A stretch of 64,000 nucleotides of DNA. Source: Aquamicrobium lusatiense. Lineage in GTDB: Bacteria > Pseudomonadota > Alphaproteobacteria > Rhizobiales > Rhizobiaceae. Below are positions 11,176 to 18,679 of this stretch, in pieces. The notes beneath the pieces were generated by a model, which did not search any database, was not told the origin of the DNA, and saw only the letters and a list, made by a program, of their open reading frames with translations. Each line of letters starts with the position of its first letter. Position 1 is the stretch's first letter. Position numbers and translations under genes: made by a program. Location: the NCBI RefSeq assembly GCF_014201615.1, contig NZ_JACHEU010000006.1, positions 1-64,000 of the forward strand, given 5' to 3'.

Positions 11176-14030
11176 TCCCACCTCGGCAGCAATTCTATGG
11201 GCCGATTTTCCACGCACGCATGGCTGAGCGCGACGATCCGGGCTCCGCGTAGCAACAAAGGTTTCGCCAGAATGCGTTTGAGAAGGTCCGGCAGCCTGTC
11301 ACGGTAGAGGCGCGGCACCTCGTGCGGACGGCTGGCTATATCGACTGCCAGGGAGCAAAGCGCTTGGTCGGAACAAACGCCATAGCGTGCGGCCAAATCG
11401 GCATACCAGCCCACAATCGCCTTTCTTCCACCTTCGATGCTCAGGGCATCACGACGCAGCACGGACGGAAAACCTCCCCTGTGATCAAGCAACGATTGCA
11501 GATGATCGAGACCCTTTTCACGATCGCTGCTTCGCATGAAAGCGGCCTCGGCTCGGCCCCAATCTCGACCGGCCAAGGCCCCATAAAGGCGAGTGGTCAG
11601 GCCAACCACGACCTGCCCCCGCCGTGCGTTGGCAAGGAAGCCCGCAAGCCGCGCTGACCTCCAGTAGCGCAATATCCTCATATGCTTGATGATGGATTTG
11701 GGGCTGTCGGCAATGCGGGCGTAGACAGGATGAACACCCAAGCCCTCCAGGCCGCTACCGGACAGCCCGGTGCTCACGATGACCAAGTCCCGGAACTTGC
11801 CGTGTTGGACGATAAACAGCCCGCCTGGCGACTGGACATCGAACCCCGCAAGGGCTTCTCCAGCATCGAGGCGCTCGATCCTGGTTGGTGTCTCCATGCT
11901 GAAAAAGCGGCATTTCGGTTCCGCGTCTTCTTGCCCTGTATCGTCGATAAGCCGAAGCGCAACGGCTTCGCCTTGATGACGCAAGACCCAGCGGACCGGA
12001 AGCGCATCGTGGTCGAACCGGACGAAGAACCGCCCAAGTTCCTGCCCCTCGATTGTGAGAAGGCCGGAAGCAGCCTCAAGGTATCGCCACTCCGCGTGTT
12101 GCTGCTGCAGGAATTCCTGGAACCGCCTTTCCCAAATTTCTGGAAGAATCGGCAGGTCGACTGGTGGGCAGACCTGGGCGCCATAGATCTCCTCGCCTTT
12201 GGCATCCTCAAGGCTCACATGCGGGGTAACCTGACGACCTTCGGGACCGAAAACCGTTAGGTCCAACTCATTCTCCCAAAACACGTCCAGTGTAGCGTCA
12301 TGCGGATTGCTGGTGACCACAAGGCCTACATGCGAGGTCGTTCCGGGTATCCATGGTTCAGGTTCGCGTATTCTGAGTTCCAGAAAACCTTCATGCGAGG
12401 GCGGTGCCGTTTCATCCAGAGCCCCACTTCGGTGCGCTTTGACGTTGAGGCGATATGTCCCCGCCGCCAATTGCGGTAGTTGAATGAAGGTTGGCTGTCC
12501 CGGCTCCCCGGCCGGAAAGGTCGCGGTCGCGTCATCATCGAGCGTGACACGGTAGGAATCCACGGGATGATCGGGAACAATCCCGAAACACGGCTTTTCG
12601 GTCGTCAGCCATTCGCTTCGCCCTTCTCCATCCCAGTTCCGGCCGGGCAAACCAGCAGGCCAGACACGGATGGTTCTGGCAAGTTCGAGATTTCGTATCC
12701 GCAGCCATTGAATATATGCGGCGGACACATCGGAAGGCACCGAAACTCGGATGGCGCGGATATCGCTGCATTCGATGGCGCAGCCTGTCATGCCATCTTG
12801 CAGGTCTTCAAATTCTTCGGGCGACGCCAAAATGTAATCATAGCCGGGGCGCATCAGACGGCTGGCAATTTCGCGGGCGATGCCGTCAGCGCCAATGCGG
12901 AAGAGCCAGATCGGACCCGGACTCATCCGGCATTCGCTCTCAAGAAGATGATCGACGACTCCGTTTGAAGTCTCGAAACTGACCAGCGGCCTGGACGGGT
13001 CAGGCCAAGCCTTGAGAACCGCACGGCGGTTGCCGGACAGGACCCAGCCTGCCGGCCGTCTGACATCATCGCCATTCAACTTCGAGCGGGTCTGCCGAAG
13101 AAACTGCTGGATATCCGGATTGAGAGCGGCAATTGCCTTGAAATTGGGGACGTCGATCACGAGCGTCCAACGCCCGTCGCCGGCATATCGCAGCCGCAAA
13201 TCGGGCCGAATGTCAGGCCTGGTAGCCTGCAGCCGCCGCTCGACTGAATCTTGGCCGTCGCCGAAGGTTCGCGGCGCGGCGCCCCGACCAATGCCCTTGA
13301 AGCGATCAGCTACAACGCGACTTGCCTCTCTAAGCCAACCACGGGCGTGTCGCATCTGCTCGAGATCGGCAACGATTCGATTGAGCGTCGCGGGCAAAAG
13401 CGGCTCTTCGCCTTCACGTGGGTCTTGGTGCAGAAGCGCAAGGACGATACGGCCGACCAACTCCTCTTGCTGGAGGAACTGCTCGAAACGAGTCGATGCG
13501 TAGTAGATATTGCTCGCGATCAAACGGCCAATTACCGCAGGCTCGATCGTTGTCAGTCGCGCGAGCATGAAGCGCAGATCATATAACGTCCGAGCAAATT
13601 GCTGCTGCAAATAGCGGGGCAAAACGGCATGGGTGATCGGCCAGGCGATTATGCTGAAATGCGACGCCCATGGTCCGGAAGGAACTACGCCATTGTAGGT
13701 TGATTGGAATTTCGAAAACCAAGCCGTGACGCGGTACCGGTCTCGGGAATCCCAGCCAGGTGTGACATCCTCGAAAGACTGCCAATATTCACCGCCTTCG
13801 TAAGTATATCCCCTTTCTGCTGCATAGATTGTCCAGAGCAACCAGTGCGGCGCCAGTCGCAGTCCGGTGTTCAGACGTGCCCGTAGCTGCTCGGCGATTT
13901 CCTCCAGTTCGCCATCATCCAGACCGTGCTCCAGAGCGAAAAGAGGAAAGCCGGACGCCGCGCGACGCTCTGCAAGCGCCGCGAAATGTCGCTCCATTTT
14001 CTTCTGCCAATCGTCCAGAGACACAGTCAT
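11172..14030 (-). CDS. Druantia-like operon protein, DruB/DruC position (952 aa)
   Basis: A very long protein with no domain I recognise. The N-terminal half is helix-rich (WQKKMERHFAALAERRAASGF; RYLQQQFARTLYDLRFMLARL). The middle and C-terminal parts look beta-rich with several tryptophan-containing segments. The ATG at 14030 is preferred to a TTG six bases upstream. It starts 15 bp after the DruA-like gene and its stop codon overlaps the next gene. Type I Druantia has two separate genes (druB, druC) here, so this could be a fusion, a fused-and-shrunk version, or an unrelated replacement. Structural comparison would decide. Confidence 0.7.
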   Translation of the reverse strand: MTVSLDDWQKKMERHFAALAERRAASGFPLFALEHGLDDGELEEIAEQLRARLNTGLRLAPHWLLWTIYAAERGYTYEGGEYWQSFEDVTPGWDSRDRYRVTAWFSKFQSTYNGVVPSGPWASHFSIIAWPITHAVLPRYLQQQFARTLYDLRFMLARLTTIEPAVIGRLIASNIYYASTRFEQFLQQEELVGRIVLALLHQDPREGEEPLLPATLNRIVADLEQMRHARGWLREASRVVADRFKGIGRGAAPRTFGDGQDSVERRLQATRPDIRPDLRLRYAGDGRWTLVIDVPNFKAIAALNPDIQQFLRQTRSKLNGDDVRRPAGWVLSGNRRAVLKAWPDPSRPLVSFETSNGVVDHLLESECRMSPGPIWLFRIGADGIAREIASRLMRPGYDYILASPEEFEDLQDGMTGCAIECSDIRAIRVSVPSDVSAAYIQWLRIRNLELARTIRVWPAGLPGRNWDGEGRSEWLTTEKPCFGIVPDHPVDSYRVTLDDDATATFPAGEPGQPTFIQLPQLAAGTYRLNVKAHRSGALDETAPPSHEGFLELRIREPEPWIPGTTSHVGLVVTSNPHDATLDVFWENELDLTVFGPEGRQVTPHVSLEDAKGEEIYGAQVCPPVDLPILPEIWERRFQEFLQQQHAEWRYLEAASGLLTIEGQELGRFFVRFDHDALPVRWVLRHQGEAVALRLIDDTGQEDAEPKCRFFSMETPTRIERLDAGEALAGFDVQSPGGLFIVQHGKFRDLVIVSTGLSGSGLEGLGVHPVYARIADSPKSIIKHMRILRYWRSARLAGFLANARRGQVVVGLTTRLYGALAGRDWGRAEAAFMRSSDREKGLDHLQSLLDHRGGFPSVLRRDALSIEGGRKAIVGWYADLAARYGVCSDQALCSLAVDIASRPHEVPRLYRDRLPDLLKRILAKPLLLRGARIVALSHACVENRPIELLPRWE

Positions 14031-14045
14031 GGCCAACTATGACCC

Positions 14046-15269
14046 TCAGCCCGTGTCCTTGAACAGATCTGAGCTTTTTAGCTGGTTGCGGAGCATGCGG
14101 GTCTGATTCCCGAAGAGATCGATGAGGTCACTCGCATCCCAGTCCTTGAATTCAGGCCTGCGCTTGGCACGAGGTATCGTCCACCGCTCGAGCGCCAACT
14201 CGGATATTTCCTTGGCAGAGAGGAGTTCTCCGACGTCAGGCTTCCCCTTTCCAGTGCGCAATATCTTGGCTGCGTTCTTGGCGAGTTCACAAATGAAGAC
14301 CTCGCGCTGAACTCCATGTCGCAGCATGTCTTCTTTGAAACCGAGCGCTGAAAGTGCTGCCCTTGTGGTTCGCAGACGCCAGTTTGGTCCTTGGCCGAAA
14401 CGGTGTTGGTCTGCATAGGTATGGTCGATATCGCGCAGGTAATCACGCAATTCTGAAAACAACCGATCCGGTATGTGAAAGTGTCCCCACCCGCCTGTAT
14501 AGCCAATGGATTTCAGATACTGCTGTCCCCCCAGCTTGAGGCGGTTATAGACCGACGATCGCCCCATAGAAGACGATGTGATAACAGCGAGGAGTCGCGC
14601 CTTTTTCTCCTCTTTCGAAATTATTCCAGTGGACCCGCCATAGGTCCGTGCAAAATCATCATACAGATCCCGGCTCCGAAGCAAGCACGCAACAAGTTTA
14701 CCTCCCAGGAGTGCGTTGTAGGGAGGGATAGCTCCAAGAACATAGGCATCCATCAGATTGACGAGGCGGGCACTTCTGTCATGCGTATCCCAGCCAATGA
14801 GTCTGTCTCTCACAGCAAGGTTGAAGACTGGATCCCCGACGGCAATGAGACCCATCAGCTTGCCGTTATTTTCATCCCAGACGAGATACCGCATACGCCT
14901 GCCAAAACCATTTGAAACCGGGACGGACCATGTCAGTGACGCGAGGCGAAACAGATCGCCTTGCCGCGTCCCCGCCGATACGCGCTCGAGTATCGGTGAA
15001 ATTCTAGTGGCATCAATTTCCCTGCCAGATGCAAAGTGCCCCAACAGTTTCTCGGCCTTGGCGGCAATGAATTCACGGTTTGCCCGAAGCCGCTCCTCCC
15101 GCTGGGCACGATGGAGCGTGCGTACAATATCCTTTCCTGACCCCTGAATTTGGAGTGCGCCTTCATCAGATTTTTCAAAACCTAAGGCATGCAGATGTCG
15201 GCGGAGTTTTCGCTTTATGTTGGCCTCTCGTGAGGCAATATTGATTATCGAAACCTTGTTACTGTTCAT
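14046..15269 (-). CDS. druA: DruA, DUF4338-family anti-phage protein
   Basis: A 407-aa protein with a clear DUF4338 domain at about residues 125-270. It contains RYLVWDENNGKLMGLIAVGD, the segment DRSARLVNLMDAYVLGAIPPYN, GGKLVACLLRSRDL, and ITSSSMGRSSVYNRLK. DUF4338 is the signature of DruA, first gene of Druantia type I. It is the promoter-proximal gene of the five-gene minus-strand operon 15269-2543. The molecular activity of DruA is not something I can read from the motifs. The protein ends FKDTG, 15 bp before the next gene. Confidence 0.88.
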   Translation of the reverse strand: MNSNKVSIINIASREANIKRKLRRHLHALGFEKSDEGALQIQGSGKDIVRTLHRAQREERLRANREFIAAKAEKLLGHFASGREIDATRISPILERVSAGTRQGDLFRLASLTWSVPVSNGFGRRMRYLVWDENNGKLMGLIAVGDPVFNLAVRDRLIGWDTHDRSARLVNLMDAYVLGAIPPYNALLGGKLVACLLRSRDLYDDFARTYGGSTGIISKEEKKARLLAVITSSSMGRSSVYNRLKLGGQQYLKSIGYTGGWGHFHIPDRLFSELRDYLRDIDHTYADQHRFGQGPNWRLRTTRAALSALGFKEDMLRHGVQREVFICELAKNAAKILRTGKGKPDVGELLSAKEISELALERWTIPRAKRRPEFKDWDASDLIDLFGNQTRMLRNQLKSSDLFKDTG

Positions 15270-15382
15270 TTCCTACTGTCCCCCGTCCGATCTTTCTACA
15301 TCCGTACTTGATGCGACCGTCTGACCACAAGACGGCCTCGGCTCGAAAATCCACGAATGTACCCTTACGACTCCGTTCATTC

Positions 15383-16408
15383 TTATTGGGTCAGACGCGT
15401 TGACCGGTTCGCACGTTTGGCGACGTCGGAACATCTTTCCATCAAGGTTCCGAAGGTTTCCGCGTCTTCCAGCAGCAATCCGTCATCCACCATTCGCCGG
15501 TAGTCATCTTCGAGCGCCTCCGATGCCTTGCCGTCCGGAACGAGGTGGAGATGGCCGTTGACGGCGGCTCCATAGTCGATTGCGGTTCCATCAGCGGCCT
15601 TCTCCGCGAAGAACATCGATTTGTGTGTGGCCACCGCATTGGCGAGTTCGCGATCGGCGAAGGCTGCCTCGGCAAGCCCGGCATCGTCCAGTCGCGCAAT
15701 GTCGTGCCAGTGACGTGCGAAACGCTCGCCGCGCAGCCGTTCCTGCAAGCAAAAGACGTGGATCGCCGTCGCCTTTTCCCAGAACGTCCGCTCGGCATGC
15801 ATCACCCTTGGACGCGCCACCGGGAAGTCCACGCCGTCGAGCGATTCCGCGGCATCACAAACAACGTCTCTGTAGCTGGCCGGCTCCCCCGTCGAGCGCG
15901 CCCCGAATTCGAGCATCACATTGGGTGACACATAGCCCGACCCAGTGGCGGTGGCCTCGTACTCGACGAACAGCCTGTCGCCATCCACGCGTGTTTTTGC
16001 GGCGAGACTGCCAGCGGCAATCGCTTTTGAGAGAATGGGGTCGACTTCCGCCGCAACCCAATCCGGAAGACGATGCCGCACGGCCTTCGACCAGCGCCGC
16101 TCCTCGCTGCGTGACTTCGGCAGCGCCTCTCCGTCCTCACCAACGAGATCGGGCGCGAGCGCTCGAATATCATAGGTGAGATCGACGTCTTCGGAGAATC
16201 TCCGGATAACGCCATATCCTTTCGACAGCGATGTTCCGCCCTTGAAGACCAGATGCTCGCCCAGCGGTGATCCGTAGAGCGTGGCGAGCGTCCAGACGAC
16301 CCAGACATCCTTCTCAAGCAGATGTGCAGGTCGCCCCGTTGCATCCGCCGCGACGCCCAAGGCGTCGCGGCGGTCATCGAGCGACAGTCCAAGGAACGCT
16401 TCAGCCAT
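15383..16408 (-). CDS. AbiEii/AbiGii-type nucleotidyltransferase toxin
   Basis: A 341-aa DUF1814-like nucleotidyltransferase. The active-site block LVFKGGTSLSKGYGVIRRFSEDVDL spans residues 53-77, with the GGTSLSK nucleotide-binding turn and the E-D-V-D metal ligands. Toxins of this family are the second component of AbiE abortive-infection systems and modify RNA or nucleotide targets. The start codon overlaps the 3' end of the upstream antitoxin gene by 8 bp, the expected antitoxin-first order. Because it is read from an overlapping start, dosage probably depends on antitoxin translation. Confidence 0.88.
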   Translation of the reverse strand: MAEAFLGLSLDDRRDALGVAADATGRPAHLLEKDVWVVWTLATLYGSPLGEHLVFKGGTSLSKGYGVIRRFSEDVDLTYDIRALAPDLVGEDGEALPKSRSEERRWSKAVRHRLPDWVAAEVDPILSKAIAAGSLAAKTRVDGDRLFVEYEATATGSGYVSPNVMLEFGARSTGEPASYRDVVCDAAESLDGVDFPVARPRVMHAERTFWEKATAIHVFCLQERLRGERFARHWHDIARLDDAGLAEAAFADRELANAVATHKSMFFAEKAADGTAIDYGAAVNGHLHLVPDGKASEALEDDYRRMVDDGLLLEDAETFGTLMERCSDVAKRANRSTRLTQ

Positions 16409-16994
16409 AGGCCACCTTGCCCAAGCTTTGCGCGAGCCAGGTGGGAAACTGCGGAGCCGCCGACACCAGTTCTTCGAACGTGTTCGGTGGCAGCGTTCGT
16501 TTCAATTTCTTGAGCGCCGGTTCCGCCTGCTCGGGACCGAGCCACGCCAGAGCGCGAACTGCCTCACCGGCCGGCCTGTCGGCAAGCGCCAGTTGCCACC
16601 GCGGCGCGTGCCGGAGTTCGACGACCTGCTTGCCCAGCTTCATATTGCGGCTGCGGCCCGATGTCAGGAAGATCGAGCGAACCGGCACCTGTGTGGTCAA
16701 ACCGAGTGTGTTTGCCGCCGCCGCACCGGCGGACACGATCACCTCACCGCGCTGCCTGCTAAGCGCCTCGACCGCCTGTTCCACCGAAGGTGTGCGTGTG
16801 CCGAACCGCCCTTCGACGGAACGAAGGTAGACACCGCGACCGGCCCGGATCAGGTGGCCTCGCTCGGCAAGACGCGACAAGGCCTGATCCACCGCGGCCC
16901 GTTTTCCGAGATGGAGCAAGCCTTTGGCCGAGATAGGTTCCCCTTCGGGCAATCTCTTCGCATGGGCCAGAATCTGTTCGGTCAGTCTTTGCAC
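16401..16994 (-). CDS. AbiEi/DUF6088-type antitoxin and autorepressor
   Basis: A 197-aa protein with an N-terminal winged helix (QRLTEQILAHAKRLPEGEPISAKGLLHLG...VDQALSRLAERGHLIRAGRGVYLR, residues 2-58) and an AbiEi-like C-terminal domain (VPVRSIFLTSGRSRNMKLG...VELRHAP). Partners of AbiEii toxins neutralise the toxin and repress their own promoter through inverted repeats. An 8-bp perfect inverted repeat lies 12 bp upstream of the start codon. The toxin gene overlaps its end. Together the two genes form an abortive-infection/addiction module that would also stabilise the ICE. Confidence 0.85.
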   Translation of the reverse strand: MQRLTEQILAHAKRLPEGEPISAKGLLHLGKRAAVDQALSRLAERGHLIRAGRGVYLRSVEGRFGTRTPSVEQAVEALSRQRGEVIVSAGAAAANTLGLTTQVPVRSIFLTSGRSRNMKLGKQVVELRHAPRWQLALADRPAGEAVRALAWLGPEQAEPALKKLKRTLPPNTFEELVSAAPQFPTWLAQSLGKVAYG

Positions 16995-17005
16995 GTGTCA
17001 TCTCC

Positions 17006-17033
17006 TGTCAGAAGTATATGCGAGTTTCTGACA
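17006..17033. promoter_or_regulatory. operator candidate for the AbiE-type pair
   Basis: TGTCAGAA (17006-17013) and TTCTGACA (17026-17033) form a perfect 8-bp inverted repeat with a 12-bp spacer, ending 12 bp upstream of the antitoxin start. AbiEi antitoxins are known to bind such repeats for negative autoregulation. Binding here is inferred. Confidence 0.55.
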
Positions 17034-17222
17034 CTTTTCAATCTTTATACGTTGGTAGCTGCAACTTGGGGCATTCGCGGCCACCGGACGAAGACGAATT
17101 TCCTGAATATCCGGGAGGGGAAAGCCTTCCCCTGCGGCCGAGCCTGTCGTCTCGGCCGACCCCTTCGAGCCGAGGATTCCGCTGCAACACCCCCTTTAGA
17201 GGCAGAGTACGGGCGGGTTTGC

Positions 17223-17278
17223 CGTGACGGGTTGAGGGCTGGAGAGCGGGTCTCCGGCGCCCGTCGCGGAGAACCGCG
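17223..17278 (+). promoter_or_regulatory. structured leader (copy 1) before ardC
   Basis: CGTGACGGG (17223-17231) pairs with CCCGTCGCG (17260-17268). Inside is a GGAGA/TCTCC hairpin with loop GCGGG. The 3' stem strand ends in CGCGGAGA, the likely ribosome binding site, so the structure would occlude it. The same architecture recurs before four other genes of this block. Between 17034 and 17222 there is no gene, only this leader's upstream region and divergent promoters. Confidence 0.6.
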
Positions 17279-18232
17279 ATGTCGAGAAATGACCCCACCC
17301 TACGCACCGGATCGGACCGGACGAACCTTTACGACGAAATCACCGACAAGATCATCGCCGAGCTGGAGGCCGGGCGCTTTCCGTGGGCCCAGCCATGGGG
17401 CAAGGCCACGGCCAAGGCCCCGCTCGGCCTGCCCCGGAACGCCAGTACCGGCCGCAGCTATAGCGGCATCAATATCCTGATCCTCTGGGGCGCCGTGGTC
17501 CAGCACGGTTTCCCCGGTCAGGGCTGGCTCACCTTCCGCCAGGCGCTGTCGCTCGGCGGCAATGTCCGCAAGGGCGAGCGCGGCACCACCGTCGTCTATG
17601 CCGACCGCTTCACGCCCGAAGACGAGAAGCGGCGGGCGCGCGAGACCGGCGAGGAACCCGGCAGCATCCCGTTCCTGAAGCGGTTCACCGTGTTCAACGC
17701 CGCCCAATGCGAGGGTCTTCCCGAGGATATTGCCGTGGCCATGCCGCCTCCGCTGCCCGGCCTGATCGAGCCGAGGGTCGAGGCGCTCATCAGGGCCACC
17801 GGCATCGACTTTCGCATTGGCGGGGATCGCGCCTATTATGCCCCCGCCCATGACTATGTGCAGGTGCCGCCGCCGCAGGCGTATTTCGAGCCGATAAACT
17901 GGCATCGCACGGCCCTGCACGAGATTTCGCACGCGAGCGGCCATCGCAGCCGGCTCGACCGCGATCTTTCTGGCTCCTTCGGGACGAAGAAATACGCCTT
18001 CGAGGAGATGATCGCGGAGATTTCAAGCGCCTTTTGCTGCGCGTCCCTTGGGATCGTGCCGACCGTTCGTCATGCCGATTATGTCGGGTCGTGGCTGGAG
18101 GTGATGCGCGAAGATTCCCGCGCCATCGTGCGGGCCGCCTCGCAGGCGAGCAAGGCCGCCGATTGGATTCTGGCGCATCTGCCGGATGTGGGCGGCGCCA
18201 CCGCCACCGATAACGAGCGAGAGGCAGCGTAA
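17279..18232 (+). CDS. ardC: ArdC-type antirestriction protein
   Basis: A 317-aa protein. The N-terminal DUF1738 domain (about 10-150: LYDEITDKIIAELEAGRFPWAQPW..., GINILILWG) is the ArdC single-strand DNA-binding fold. The C-terminal zincin-like metallopeptidase domain carries LHEISHASGH, with HEISH at 214-218. ArdC proteins enter with or are made soon after conjugative DNA and protect it from recipient restriction. It is the first plus-strand gene after the defence island, preceded by a structured leader, and its stop codon overlaps the next gene. The position fits an early-expressed leading-region gene. Confidence 0.9.
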   Translation: MSRNDPTLRTGSDRTNLYDEITDKIIAELEAGRFPWAQPWGKATAKAPLGLPRNASTGRSYSGINILILWGAVVQHGFPGQGWLTFRQALSLGGNVRKGERGTTVVYADRFTPEDEKRRARETGEEPGSIPFLKRFTVFNAAQCEGLPEDIAVAMPPPLPGLIEPRVEALIRATGIDFRIGGDRAYYAPAHDYVQVPPPQAYFEPINWHRTALHEISHASGHRSRLDRDLSGSFGTKKYAFEEMIAEISSAFCCASLGIVPTVRHADYVGSWLEVMREDSRAIVRAASQASKAADWILAHLPDVGGATATDNEREAA

Positions 18233-18567
18233 TGGACCGCGAGCGCCTGCGCGTCATGCTCGCGCGCATGGAAACCGCTCTGGCCGAAACCCGCGCCAAC
18301 CTCGCCCGCGTGGAACAGGGTCTCAGTGACCGGGCCGAGGCCGAGACGATCCGCCAGCGCCCGAAGAAGCGGCATTATCATCGCCGCATGACCCGCTGGA
18401 CCGGAGCCGACGAGACCGCGTATCGGCGCGTCCTCGACGAGATGCTGAACGTAACCGGCCCGGAGATCGAGCGCCTCCGACGCCGGATCGCACGGCAGGA
18501 CGCGGCCATCGAGACGTTGCGCCGGAAATACGGCGTGAACGCGGAGCGGCCGCGGCTCTTCTTCTGA
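18232..18567 (+). CDS. conserved coiled-coil protein downstream of ardC
   Basis: A 111-aa highly charged protein, almost entirely alpha-helical. Its start overlaps the ardC stop (TAATGG), so the two are translationally coupled. The N-terminal helix (LRVMLARMETALAETRANLARVEQGL) and C-terminal helix (EIERLRRRIARQDAAIETLRRKYG) look like a coiled coil separated by a basic linker RPKKRHYHRRM. No family was recognised. The coupling suggests a partner or modulator of ArdC. Confidence 0.65.
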   Translation: MDRERLRVMLARMETALAETRANLARVEQGLSDRAEAETIRQRPKKRHYHRRMTRWTGADETAYRRVLDEMLNVTGPEIERLRRRIARQDAAIETLRRKYGVNAERPRLFF

Positions 18568-18622
18568 TCGCGGCGCGGTGATCGGTGCCGGGGCGGTGAG
18601 AGGGAGAGAGGGGATGGGGTTT

Positions 18623-18679
18623 CGTGACGGGTTGGAGGCTGAGAGAGAGGCTCTCGGCGCCCGTCGCGGAGTAACCCAG
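18623..18679 (+). promoter_or_regulatory. structured leader (copy 2) before the parB-like gene
   Basis: CGTGACGGG (18623-18631) pairs with CCCGTCGCG (18660-18668), enclosing a GAGAG/CTCTC hairpin with a purine loop. The downstream strand merges with the ribosome binding site CGGAGTAA. The inner stem sequence differs from copy 1 but pairing is kept, which argues for selection on structure. Confidence 0.6.
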
